DNA of 64,000 nt from Nageia nagi (Eukaryota > Pinophyta): contig JBITNC010000001.1 of assembly GCA_050084985.1 (NCBI GenBank), positions 23,498,001-23,562,000 on the forward strand, in the 5' to 3' direction. A program made the translations under genes and the position numbers. The notes under the pieces are model-generated. The model saw only the letters and a list, made by a program, of their open reading frames with translations, was not told the DNA's origin and made no database searches. Of this stretch, positions 1-11,089 are shown one piece after another (the stretch's first letter is position 1; each line of letters begins with the position of its first letter).

Positions 1-1010
1 TTCATTGATTTCTAATTGAAGCTTCTTTTCTCTTACCCAGATAGGGATTTTTATATTTATACATTCCATGACCTTGTCTTGAAAAATATCATGCCTTGGG
101 TTGTACTTTTCTTTCTCTATCCATCATTTGATTGGATCTAGGTTGTATTTAGACATATTGCTTATTAGGATGCATTATTGGAAGTTTATTTGATGTACAT
201 TAAACATTGGTTGTGTTTGTAATCATTTTTGTTTAGTAAAACCAAGGGGTTTCTTTTATTATCATACACCTTGATTATACAAAATAATTTTTTATTGTTG
301 TATATTATTTTGAGGTGTATTCTCTTTCCTATGCACATAGGGAGGTATTCCTTGCAACCTAAACCTTGTTAGGTCATTATTACCTCTTACCTCATGCCCT
401 TTTCTAGGTGTGATATGAATTGAAAAAGGAGTTTATGTATTTGATTTTAAAATATGAAAAGGATTATTATAAACTCTAGAATGCCCTCATGATTCTGTAA
501 TTGGAGTAGTTGTATATGTGGAGATTCTATCATTTAATTCTTCTACCTATCTAGATATGGTAGAAGGAGTATAATTATCTCTTCTTAGATATGATTTAAT
601 TAAATTTCAATCTATTAAATAAAGTGCAGCACGATCATACTTGGGTCTAAAATGATCTCTTTGAAGAATAGTATTGATGAAATGAGTTTGTGAAGGGGTA
701 TATTTCTTACTTCAATTTCTTCCATACCATTGACTGGTTGTGTATCTTCTACTAAATATTCTAGATCTAAAGGAAGAATATGGGCATGAGAAGAATGAAG
801 GATTATTAATTGTGTTACATTTTGTCTAACTATATCTAAGTCATGATCAATAGAATTTAGGTAAACTTGATTTATTTATCGAGGAGTTTCTCTTCTCTAA
901 ATATTCCTACTTGACCAATGATTTTCTCTTTCTTCTAAATGATATTCATCATATGATTTTGCTCTTGATGAGCCCTTTAATAATGAGTGTTCATCATATT
1001 CTTTTGGTTT
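1..1010 (-). pseudogene. Unrecognised, decayed reading frame on the minus strand
   Basis: Read on the minus strand, much of this stretch gives long coding-like runs (for example NVTQLIILHSSHAHILPLDL) broken by several stops and at least one frame change. I do not recognise the protein. It lies downstream, in minus orientation, of a primer-binding-site-like sequence (2707-2724) and an LTR-like end at 2728, so by position it may be the gag end of a minus-strand LTR element that continues beyond the left edge. No zinc knuckle or protease motif is visible. It could instead be an endogenous pararetrovirus or another element type. Confidence 0.35.
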
Positions 1011-2706
1011 TTATTTATTTTTTGTTTTTTTTGTGTTGTTTCCTTTTTCACCAAACTATAAAAAGAAAGTAAACATCGAACATAGCAATTCTATTTTTTT
1101 ATCTTTTAGATTTATGATTGTGAGGAAAATATTAAATACGCAAATAGCCTACATGCATAAATACATTTTTTGTATGATTATATTTTTTTATCTCTTTGGC
1201 ATGTTAAATAAATCCTTTTTAATATGATCGATGTAAATTGTACATTTTAATATTTTTAATTTTACTAAATTATTTTATCTAGTTAAGTGTTTAAACAAGG
1301 TAGGTTGATAATCCTATTAGGCTATCTAAGGTTAAGTAATGGCTTGGTACTTAAAGTGGTCTCCTTAGGGAAATGGGATAAGAAATACCATTGAGAACTA
1401 TCTCTATGACAAAATCTTAAGTATAACTCCCTTTTTTATAGTTATTCAGCAAAAAGTAACAACTTCTAACCTATGAAATCGATATTCATCTCCATGTTTT
1501 GGCTCTAAGGCTTATAATATTTTATTGGTGGGAACACAAGAGAATAAGATTCAATGGTTGGTAATGACCTCCAACTAATTGATGTTAATTTTAATAGGTC
1601 TCATGATCATGCACTTAACCAAAGTAAAGTATTCATGGATGCAAATTCTAACCCTCCCAAACATACATATCCATTAGTTAAACTTTTTTAATATGATTCA
1701 AGCAATATTTTGATTAATGTGTAAGTTAATTTAAATATTATATGAGATTTATTACCTTTTAATGGGTCTAATTAACTAAAATAAATATTTAAATGTGATT
1801 TATTACCTCTTCTTATGAGTCACAATCTCCTTTGATCACCTTTCAGCATGGTAAAGGTAGATATATAAGTTGTTAATGTGAGTAAATTTCTTTTAATGTA
1901 AGTTCATTTCACCTCATTACAATTCATAATCCTTTGAATGCCTTTTTACATGTTAATACATACAAGTAAGAGTATTAATGTCTAAAATGTGATCATCAAA
2001 TTCATTAATTGATTTAATGTATCCTAATCTACCTTAAACCTAATTAATTCACCTTAATTTCATTCCAAATTTAATGATGATTAATTACCCCTTCCAAATG
2101 TGGAAGTAACTTAGTGTAGATTCATTTACCAAATTAGTATGATAATGTAAAAAAAGCAAAAATTCACTTATCCTTTTTCTATCAAATCCATTTTGGTCAC
2201 CTTAGATCACTTTTCAATGCAAAGGGAGAGCATAAGTGGATGAGATGAAAAATTATTGAGTGAATTAATTTGTTTGTTGATGTGATCCCTATCCCAAAAA
2301 CAAATAAATGAACAAATTTATACTAAGAAATAAGAATATCATAAATAATGTAATTTTACCATTAATATTAAAAACCCTCCCCTACATACACTCTAAGCAA
2401 AGGGATCACAAATAAGATGTCCATTTTCAATTATTGACTTTAGTTCCTAAGTTACGATTGTGATATTAATGAGAATAAAAAAATAACCTTTTTTCTTAAC
2501 CATTAGCATTTTAACCCAATCATTGGTGTCTTATTCCGGTGTCTAATACCCAATAGCTAGCAATTTTGTAACTCAAGCCTAGAAAAATATAGAATAAATA
2601 AAAATGAAATTAGCTTAACTACCATACAACAAAAACCATAAAAAATAAATTTAAAGATGCAAAAAAACCCTTTAATTTCATCATTGATGTTGTTTGCATG
2701 CAAGGG
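1011..2706. other. AT-rich stretch without a gene
   Basis: No reading frame of interest on either strand. The short frame at 1033-1227 is hydrophobic low-complexity translation of AT-rich DNA. If the minus-strand element to its right is real, this would be its untranslated leader. Confidence 0.4.
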
Positions 2707-2724
2707 ACCCTCCTTCTAGCACCA
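2707..2724 (-). promoter_or_regulatory. Primer-binding-site-like sequence (minus strand)
   Basis: On the minus strand this reads TGGTGCTAGAAGGAGGGT, starting 3 bases after an LTR-like terminal CA (plus-strand TG at 2728). A tRNA 3' end finishes in CCA, so TGG is the expected start of a primer site. The same motif recurs four times at 53139-53433 beside another LTR, which supports a functional origin. I cannot name the tRNA. Confidence 0.5.
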
Positions 2725-2727
2725 AAA

Positions 2728-3830
2728 TGTCGTACTCAAAAAGTAACCTATTGGAAAATAGTAAAACAAACATTACAAACAACATTTTATTTATTATTTT
2801 TTGAATATACCTCAATAATACAATTATAAATCTCTTTTGATTCATTACCTTACAAAAGGGCTTTTTACAAAATGATATTTTGGACTTTGCGATTGTTTAT
2901 AGAGTCATTGGTGACCCAATTCATTTGGTTAGTAAGTTTGCAATAATGTCTGCAAGTTTTGAAAATTATCTTCTAAAACTTGTAATAAATCTTGATTTAT
3001 CTTCTTCAACTTTGTATGAATATTGCTAATTAGTTTTGTTGCTCAACACTTGTGTACCTTGTACACATGAGAAGAGAAAGGACATCAAACATACCTTCTC
3101 ATATCATGAAAATAAGTATAATGTTGAATATAAATAAGTATGTAAAAGTAAAAAATAGTAAAGCACTCAACTCACTAGGTCTAGACATATTCCGGTAAAG
3201 TGACTTTGCATTCAAATTGGGTCCCTTGCTTCAATGTTTAAGGCTTTATTTATAGATTTTAAAAATAGATAGAATTTCTAATTTTGAGACAAAAATTTGG
3301 ATAGAAAGGCCTATCTAGCTATTTCATGATAGTGATCTGGAGCATGGGTGTGTGGGATAGATGATGAGTCATCCTTCATCCTTTTTTTCTTCCCAAGATG
3401 GTTTAGGAGTTTCCATTTTTATTTTTATTTTAAAAATTACAAATTCATCAGTGTCTAAGTATCATATGTTGATGTCTGACCTAATTCACCAACAATTAAA
3501 GTTAAAAGCTGGCAATTGGCAAACTATAGGAAACCTTTATAATAATATTTTAATTTTTCATCCTTCTTTTATATATTGAAATAAGGGTTGTTTATGGGTT
3601 TCTATAATAAAATCACTCATTTAGAATGAAAACATGATAATATATGACAATAAATGTATGATAAACAATATGAGATAAGAAAATGTTGCAAAATAAAATG
3701 TAATTTTTTTATAAGAAAATTAAGAAAAGGAAGGAATTGCCTTTTTCATATACATACCATGATAGGTAACAAAATTTTACAAAAGTGCATGATTTTTTCC
3801 CTTTAACACAAAAACATCACTTGGAATACA
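2728..3830 (-). repeat. LTR-like segment of a minus-strand gypsy element
   Basis: The low-coordinate end is defined by TG next to the primer-site motif. A minus-strand TATA-like box (TATAAATA) lies at 3247-3254, about 520 bp upstream of the LTR end in element orientation. The high-coordinate end is not defined; sequence from about 3840 belongs to a different gypsy pol remnant, so 3830 is an upper guess. No second copy was found in the window. Confidence 0.4.
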
Positions 3831-3839
3831 ATGATGTCA

Positions 3840-5418
3840 TTGGGTTATTTGTTTTATTGACTTCATGGGGATAGCCTCCATCCATTTTATGAAGTACTCT
3901 ATAACTGTAATGATAAACTTATGGCCACCTCTTGAAACAAGGTTAATTTTACCAATAAAATCAAGTGCCCAAATAGAAAAAGGCTAAGGAGAAATAATAG
4001 AGTGCAATCCATGATATGCTAAAGGTTGAATCTTAGCATTCTTTTGACATTGTTCATATTTCTTAACATGCAATTCATAATCTTCAAGCATAGTAGGCTA
4101 AGCAATCTTTGATAAACCAATTTAGAACTAAAATATCCACCATATTCACCATCATAAGCTTGATGAAGGGCCATGTCTTCTTCATTTATCATTAAATATA
4201 TAAGAAGAGCACCATTAAAATACCTTCTATATAGCAAATCACCAATGATAGCATACTTTATGGCTAGATTTTTAAGCCTAATTCTAGCATTATGATCAAA
4301 GTCAATAGGAACTACCCAATTTTTAAGATAAGAAAAAATATTTTGATATCATTCACACATATTAATACATGTAGCTAAAAAATAATAATTTTTAGTGAAA
4401 TATTTAATAATATTTTCATGCAATAGACTACCAATGTTTTTAATTCTAAGTGTGGTTTCTTCATCTTATATGTTAATAGGAGTAAGGGAAGCGACACTAG
4501 CCATTGAATAAACATAACTATTTTTGTCTCATGGAATGTTAACCATTTCATGCTCATCGAAGTACATGAGAAGATCAGTTACCATTTATTTATATGGTTG
4601 CAATTTTGGAATCCTTTGTTTTGTAGATATAATTGAATTATTTCACCACTAGTTGAGAGTCACCAAAAAAAATTATTCATTTTACCTTTAGGAGTATTGC
4701 ATCCTTTAGACCTAGAATAAGAGCTTCATACTCAACCATGTTGTTAGCACAATCAAAAATTAAACAATAAGATAAGAATTACATCACTATTAGGATTAAT
4801 TAACCTACCTCAGATCCATGCATACACTTAGAACCATCAAATAATGGTGTCCATTCATCCTTCTTAAAGAAACCTATGAACACTTGTGGGTACTCAATTT
4901 TGTTAACCGAGTGATGCCACATGAACTCAATAATGTCGTTGGGATTATAGGATATTTTTCCATTAATTTCATTTGGAAACTCTTCTTATTCCATGGATGT
5001 TTCATTTATTATATGGTTTACAATAAAATCTTCCATAGAATTACCCTTAATTGATTTCTAAGTTACAAATACCAAATCAAACTCTTGAAGAAACATTGCC
5101 CATTTCATATCTCTTTCGAACACATAAGATTTTGACATTAGATACCTTAGAGCGTTAGCCTAAGCTATAACATAAGTTATATTTTCAAGCATGTAATGTC
5201 TTAGTTTTTCAATTGATAAGATAATTTCAAACCACATCTTGTGTATTGGTGTATATCTTGTCTCATAATCAATAAAGTTTTATTTATACAATAAATTGCT
5301 CTTTCTTTACCTTCATCATCTTTGGTGTTAACATTTTATCTAATGCATGTAATGTTGTAGAAACATAAAGTAATGAACTCTTTTCATAACTATAAGAGGT
5401 TAAAATAGGAGTATTAGT
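3840..5418 (-). pseudogene. Ty3/gypsy (Tat-like) pol remnant: RNase H, second RNase H, integrase head
   Basis: Minus-strand translation gives, in order: the end of the reverse transcriptase and its RNase H (ETRYTPIHKMWFEIILSIEK, then KSYVFERDMKWAMFLQEF, about 5418-5040); a second RNase H (WTPLFDGSK, later NMVEYEALILGLKDAI, about 4860-4560); and the integrase zinc-binding head (LYRR, then HQAYDGEYGGYFSSK, about 4240-3850). Pol normally makes and integrates element cDNA. Two RNase H domains in tandem mark the Tat lineage of plant gypsy elements. Stops and frame changes are frequent, so it is dead. Copia-1 begins at the reverse transcriptase end, cutting the frame at 5418. Confidence 0.75.
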
Positions 5419-5920
5419 TGTTGGAATGTATAATGCATTATTGTAAGGTTTATTAATGTAATTCACTTAATAGTGAATATGAGAATGTAAATTCACTAAT
5501 ACTTAAAAGTATCCCTAGATACCTTTTAAGTATTTATGAATATGATAATGTAACTTATCCTACACTCCATATCATGGGCATGCCCCTTGGGTAAAAGGGT
5601 GATGAATGACATGAATTTGTACAATGTCTAATAGGGTGATCCAAGGGAGGACTTTGGCCTATAAATAAAAAGCCCTCTCCTTGAGATTACCCACTCAAAT
5701 TTGTAGCAAAGTTATGCTCTTTTGTAGGTTGTTAGAGAAGTAAAAAAGTGAGTTGTAAGAGAGTGCTCTTTGAGAAGTAAGATTTTAGATTAGTAGATGA
5801 TAATCTTGTGTGAATGCTACTTTGAGTGTGTATTATTAATGATTAAGGATTTGAAATAGTCTTCAAGTAATCTTGGGTAATTAGGAATTAGTCTTGTAGG
5901 TTTATAAATTTTTTTAGGAG
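5419..5920 (+). repeat. Copia-1 left LTR
   Basis: Matches the solo LTR at 41212-41714 along most of its length, including a TATA-like box (TATAAATA, 5660-5667). The right boundary is estimated from the 503 bp solo LTR because the terminal CA and primer site are not recognisable. Confidence 0.7.
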
Positions 5921-6214
5921 TTAAGGTGATATAGAGAGTACTATAGGCAATGGAGTATTGTAGCTATAAAACATGGTTGGCTAGTCAAGCTCACCATGCT
6001 AAAGAAGATATATCTACTAGATCTAATGTTCACAAGCAACTGAACAGAGGAGTACCCAAAGACATTAAATTCTCACCTAAGCTTGTATGTTGTAATGAAA
6101 AAGGGGTTTTCCCACCAAAAGAAAAAATTTAAAATATACAACTAACTTGAGTTTCCTCCAAATTACAAGTATACCAAATAAACATTTAAAATATTAAAAA
6201 ATTTATTAAGGAAA
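5921..6214 (+). other. Copia-1 internal fragment of unknown identity
   Basis: Contains a 60-codon open stretch (5950-6132) that I cannot assign to gag or protease. It sits where those genes should be and may be a filler at the deletion junction. Confidence 0.35.
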
Positions 6215-6899
6215 TAAATTCCTTTAAGCACAACCTCTTCAGCTTGTGCATTTATATTTGATGGGTCTATTTTGAACTAAGTCTCTTGGGAGAGCTTCTT
6301 ATGTCTTAACCTTCATCAATGTATTCAATAGGATGATATTTTGTTATCTAATTGAGTACAAGGATCAAACCTTTGATAGGTTCAAAGATTTTCAAAGCCT
6401 TAGTTGAAAATAAAATTGACTTCAATATCAAGTTATTGTTATTTGATAATGGGGGTGAGCATAATAGTAATGAATTCAATGAATATTATTTCAAATATGA
6501 AATCAAAAGTTAGATCATGATTCCTTACATCCCTCAGCAAAATGGTGTTGTTTAAATAATGAATAGGACCATTCAAAAAATGGCTAGGTGCATGTTGGGA
6601 AATATCCCTATTTTTTATGAAGTGAAACTATAAACACTACAATCCACACCTTGAATAGGTATCCTATGAAAGTATTTGAAGGTAAAAACATATATGAGGC
6701 ATGGATGGTAATGAAACCTAATATCGCTCACCTTAGGGCATTTGATTTTGATGCCTATTCCTTCATTATTTTTAATAAAATAAAAAATATTGACAAGATA
6801 TATAAAAAATTCATCTTTATGGGCTATGAACTTCATGAGGAATCTATTTCTTATGAGGAATTGGATGATCTTGATAACTCTTCTATTACACCTAACTAG
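6215..6899 (+). pseudogene. Copia-1 integrase remnant
   Basis: Parallels the Copia-2 integrase (37120-37700). Recognisable blocks: PLQLVH, RASYVLTFI, DNGGEH, IPQQNGV and TLNRYPMKVFEG. The first catalytic Asp is lost (LYLMG in place of the family SDLMG), the second (DNGGE) is kept, and the region of the catalytic Glu is disrupted by a stop. Several stops and frame changes break the frame. Not functional. Confidence 0.8.
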
Positions 6900-7027
6900 T
6901 TGTATGTTAGTGTAGATAAGTTACCATAGGAGCAAAATTCTCCAACACAAAGGATAATAAGAAATATGACCTTAAATAAATTCTTATTTACCAAAATTGA
7001 TAGCAAAAATGAGCCCTCATCATTCAA

Positions 7028-8530
7028 GGTAGCTTTGAAGCTTGAATGATATATGGAATCTATGAAAGTGGAATATGAGGCTCTAATAAAAAATCAAACT
7101 TGGGATTTAGTTCCCTATCTCTATAGGTAGAATGTCATTGAAAATAGATGGATTTACAATGTCAATATAATTCACTTGAGGAAATTGAGAAATACAAGGC
7201 AAGGTTAGTAGCCAAGGATTTTGCTCAAAAATATAGATTTGACAATGACAAAACCTTTGCTCTAGTGGTAAAGATGTCTATAGTCAAGTTAATTCTTGCT
7301 CTTTCAATAGCTCAAGAATGGAAAGTTTTTCAACTTAACTTCAAGAGTGATTTTCTCAATGGTGACTTAGATGTAGAGATCTCGATGAATCAACCTAAAG
7401 GGTTTGTTATGGAAGGTAAAGATTCTCTTGTTTGCAATATAAATAAGTCATTATATGAACTTAAGCAAGCACCTAAAGTTTGGTACAAAAATATTTTAGG
7501 ATACTTTACGAACATTGGGTTCTCTAAGTACTTTAATTTAGATCTATATGTGCTTAATTAGGTATAAGACTTGGTGTTGATTATTCTATATGTGTATGAT
7601 CTTATAATCACATGAAATAATGATAAAGTCATTCAAGAGTGCTAATTCAAACTTAAAGAAATGTTTTAAATGATTGATCTTGGTCTTTTACACTACTACC
7701 TTGGTATGCAAGTATACCAATATAAAGATTGTACATATATTATTCAATCCAAGTATATATCAGATATATTACAAGCATTTGGAATAGAGTGCAAATTTAT
7801 TGTAATCCTACTCTCTCCTATAATTACTTTCTCTCTTATATCCAAATCTTAGTTGGTAGATGCTATGGATTATAGGCAATTAATTAGCAACCTTATTTAT
7901 TTGACTATCTCTATGATAGACATTGCCTTTATAGTAAATCTTATGATACAATTTATGTAGAATTCATATGTTGAGCATTTTAATGTTAAAAACATATTGA
8001 GGTATGTTGTAATAACAAAGGATCTTTATCTCAAGTACTCCAAGTTGCCTTCATTTTTTCTCTTAGGGTACTCATATTTTGACTATGGGGAAGATAGAGA
8101 TGATAGAAAATCAACCTTTGCTTATATGTTTAGCATTTTTTCAAGTGCTATCTCTTGGGCTTACAAGAAAAAACCTACTACTAGTCTCTCCACAATAGAG
8201 GCATATTATCATGCCATATCATTTGTAGTGCAAAAATCCATTTGGTTAAGGCATCTTCTAAAAGAGATTGGGTATGAGCAAGCTCACCAATCTCATATTT
8301 CTTCAAATAATTAGTTAGCTATTAATTTGGAAAATAACTTTATTTTTCATTATATAATAAAATATTTTTGAATGTAAGAATGTTTTATTAGGTATAAGGT
8401 TCTATATGACATCTTACAATTGTAATAGTATCCATCAAACTCTGTTGATTTGTTCACCAAGCCCCTTCTTGAAGCTTTTTTCAGTAAGCTTAGGGAATCT
8501 ATTGCATTGGTGAAGTTGCCCTAAAGGGAA
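7028..8530 (+). pseudogene. Copia-1 reverse transcriptase and RNase H remnant
   Basis: Blocks in order: MKVEYEAL, YKARLVAKDFAQKYRFD, FLNGDLDVEISMNQPKGF, LYELKQAPKVWYK, LHYYLGMQVYQYKD, then RNase H RDDRKSTFAYMF, STIEAYYHAIS and IWLRHLLKEIGYEQA. The polymerase YVDD box reads YVYD (about 7588-7599), and RNase H loses its first Asp block (SYFDY where Copia-2 has SDFDY). Multiple stops. It aligns to Copia-2 (37931-39580) along its length, so both belong to one copia lineage. Confidence 0.85.
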
Positions 8531-9219
8531 ATTGAAGGTTGAATTCTTATTTAATTCATGTTTGTGATGATAAATTCATCCTTAGAAAGATTTTGTGGTT
8601 ATATAGTGTTGATCTTTTTGTCTACCTTCATGGTTAGCTCACTCTATGTGAGGAACTAGTTGTACATTTTTAAACATATAATGGTTTCTACTAGAACTAT
8701 TTTAGTTATCCATATATGAGGAACTAGTATATGATTTTTTGGTACTATTTGATTATCAATATGTGAGAAACTCATATGTCTTTATTCATGTAGATCAACA
8801 TAATATTTTCTATACAATAGGTGACTATGATTATTAGATTTGTACCTTCATGATGACTATGATTAATTGATTCATTTATCTAATGTTAATATAAATATTT
8901 ATATGATGCATCTAACTTATCATGTTAATGAGTTTCTTATATCTTTCAAGTTTCTTCTTAAGAGTGCAGGTTACCTACTTCAAGTGGGCAGGCTCATCAT
9001 TTCAACTTGTTATCAAATGACTACTCTTATAGTGAAATTAGTTATGGTTAATGATAATATTGTAAACTATTTTTTCAAATGATAAAGTAGTGATTCTTAA
9101 TATAATATATTTCTTATTTCTCAAAAATGTAAATGTTCTCATATCTATTTGTATCTTTATGGAGGAGAACTCTCTATTCTCTCCTCTTCACTCTACCCCA
9201 ATATTACATTAAGGAGGAG
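8531..9219 (+). other. Copia-1 3' untranslated region with decayed hairpin repeats and polypurine tract
   Basis: Carries degenerate copies (near 8631-8790) of the hairpin repeat that is well kept in Copia-2: a TAGCTC / GAACTA arm pair at 8635-8640 / 8653-8658 around a CTCTATGTG-type loop. The last 360 bp match the same region in Copia-2 (40010-40342) and in the non-autonomous element (47770-48124). It ends in AAGGAGGAG just before the right LTR. Confidence 0.6.
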
Positions 9220-9309
9220 TGTTGGAATGTATAATGCATTATTGTAAGGTTTATTAATGTAATTAACTTAATAATAAATATGTTAAAGTAAATTCACTAA
9301 TACTTAGTG
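9220..9309 (+). repeat. Copia-1 right LTR, truncated
   Basis: The first 90 bp or so match 5419 onward, then the match stops abruptly and Copia-M sequence begins. Confidence 0.75.
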
Positions 9310-9349
9310 ATAATTTTGGAGCCTTAAGGCTCCAAGATCTGATACCAAG
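9310..9349 (-). promoter_or_regulatory. Copia-type primer binding site and leader start, minus strand
   Basis: On the minus strand this reads CTTGGTATCAGATCTTGG, starting just after the terminal TCTTCA of the adjacent LTR. TGGTATCAGA is the standard initiator-methionine tRNA primer site of plant copia elements. It is on the 'wrong' side: the rest of this copia lies to the right of the LTR, so the LTR has a polypurine tract at one end and a primer site at the other. Confidence 0.75.
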
Positions 9350-9659
9350 TGAAGATTTGATGTTTTCAAACACAAAGCACTAATCTAAAATTGAAGAAAG
9401 AGAGGCTTCATACTTTCAAAAAGATTTAGACAAATCAAAGATACCAATAACATGAATTTAATATCACATTTTCATATAGTACAAAAACAACTTTCCAATA
9501 ATTACTCACATGCCTAAAACAAACTTCTAGATCTCTCAAAGTGAGTTTGAATTTTTTGGATGAAAAAAATGTTACCAGGCCTCAAAAAATAGTGCAAAAT
9601 GAAAATGTCAGAGTGTCAACATTTTTTGATGGGATAGAAGTTTCTAGAGTTCTAAAAAA

Positions 9660-10200
9660 GTCAAAAACTCAACATTTCTACACAAAAAGTGATAATGCTA
9701 GATTTATAGTAGTTTTTGTGTGCTTAAATTCTATCGAAATTTTGACAAAATTGAAATTTCCAGAGAAACTAAAATTCTAGAGAAATTTTGACTTGTTTTT
9801 AGGATCAAATTTGGAGGGATGTAACTTTACTAAATATTAATTAAATATAGCACCATAACTTATCAAAATGATCAAGATGAAATTTTCTATCTAATGGTGA
9901 AGTTTTAAGAATAAAGTGATAATGGTAAATTTCTAGGAAAGTCAAAAACTCAATATTTCTACACAAAAAGTGATAATGCTAGATCTATAGTAGTTTTTAT
10001 GTGCTTAAATTCTACCAAAATTTTGGAAAAATTGAAATTTCTAGAGAAACTAAAATTTTGGACAAATTTTAACTTATTTTTAGGACCAAATTTGGAGGGT
10101 TATGACTTTTCTAAATATTAATGAAATATAGCACTATAACTTATCAAAATGATCAACATGAAATTTTCTATTCGATGGTAAAGTTTTAAGAATAAATTAA
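9660..10200. repeat. 281 bp tandem duplication inside the Copia-M LTR
   Basis: GTCAAAAACTCAA at 9660 recurs at 9941, and the following sequence matches to about 10200 with scattered substitutions. The unit contains a run resembling GTGATAATGCTAGATTTAT. The copies have diverged, so this is not an assembly artefact. Confidence 0.85.
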
Positions 10201-10732
10201 GGAGGCAAGGGTAAAAAATAAGATTGAAGTAAAAGACTCATGAAGCTTACTAAGTAAGGCTACATAAGAGCATGTTTGAATTTTGATATTTTTGAGTGTG
10301 ATACACCAATGAAGTAAAGTGTGTTATATATGGATGGAAAGGTATAGAGACCAAAAATCAAACCAAAAAGGAATCATATAAAAAAGGATATCTAGAATGC
10401 AAATTTTAGCTCCCAAAAGCAAACTAATCCAAGAACAAGGTAGTTTGACATAATCACAAAAATATCAAAAACTATTGCTAAAAATGGAAAACAAACAAGC
10501 ACCCACATAGTTAAAATAACCCCAAATAGATAAATATCACCTTATAATCAAGATAAAATACTTATATAAATATATGCAAGTATTTTCTCATACATACAAG
10601 CTTTTAAAAGAGAAAACATGCCACACAACCATAAGCTATTGCAGAGTAAATATGAATGCTTTATATTCTAGCTAGAAATTGGTAGAATAACATTACATTA
10701 GAAGCACTCAATTAGAAGGTGAAATAAAGTCC

Positions 10733-10746
10733 CTATTTATATATAA
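10733..10746 (-). promoter_or_regulatory. TATA box of the Copia-M LTR
   Basis: Minus-strand CCTTATATATAAATAG core, about 310 bp into the LTR in element orientation, which fits an LTR promoter. Confidence 0.55.
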
Positions 10747-11055
10747 GGAAAGTGGAGTGTTAGAGACTCCACAAGAACTAGCGGATTACAAATCCGATTA
10801 GAGAAGTCAATAAAAACATAAAGAAGTGCCCATAATGTTCAAAGAGAGGTATGGACATCCATAAATAAGTACATATCTCATATAGTATAAGAATAATATC
10901 TTTGAGCATTTAGTACTCAACAAACATTCCTATAATGTAATAAAGCTGGTAGGTGTAATAGTAAATAGACGATGAATAGCCATTGGAGGAAATCAGATTT
11001 GCCAAAATCAAAATTGCTAGAAGAAATTCAAATCATGAGACATTAAATTTCTTCA

Positions 11056-11069
11056 TTCCCCCCTTAATA
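11056..11069 (-). promoter_or_regulatory. Copia-M polypurine tract
   Basis: Minus-strand ATTAAGGGGGGAA immediately upstream of the LTR TG. It primes plus-strand DNA synthesis in LTR elements. Confidence 0.75.
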
Positions 11070-11089
11070 TGAATGGGTTGATTTCTAAT

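Larger units (their letters stand above)
5419..9309 (+). mobile_element. Copia-1: internally deleted, decayed Ty1/copia element
   Basis: Starts with TGTTGGAATG at 5419; the same start recurs at 9220 directly after a purine tract (AAGGAGGAG). Between them lie integrase, reverse transcriptase and RNase H remnants but no gag or protease. No clear primer site follows the left LTR, so the 5' internal half is deleted. The right LTR is cut after about 90 bp. The compared 87 bp of the two LTRs differ at about 6 positions. It interrupts a minus-strand gypsy pol at 5418. A solo LTR of the same family lies at 41212-41714. Confidence 0.8.
9350..11055 (-). repeat. Copia-M LTR (about 1.7 kb)
   Basis: Bounded on the minus strand by TGAAGAAATTTAATG at 11055 and AAATCTTCA at 9350, with a polypurine tract upstream and a primer site downstream. 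A minus-strand TATA box lies at 10733-10746 (TATATAAATAG core). It contains a 281 bp direct duplication (9660-10200). Its partner LTR should lie at or beyond the gap at 14906. Confidence 0.75.
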
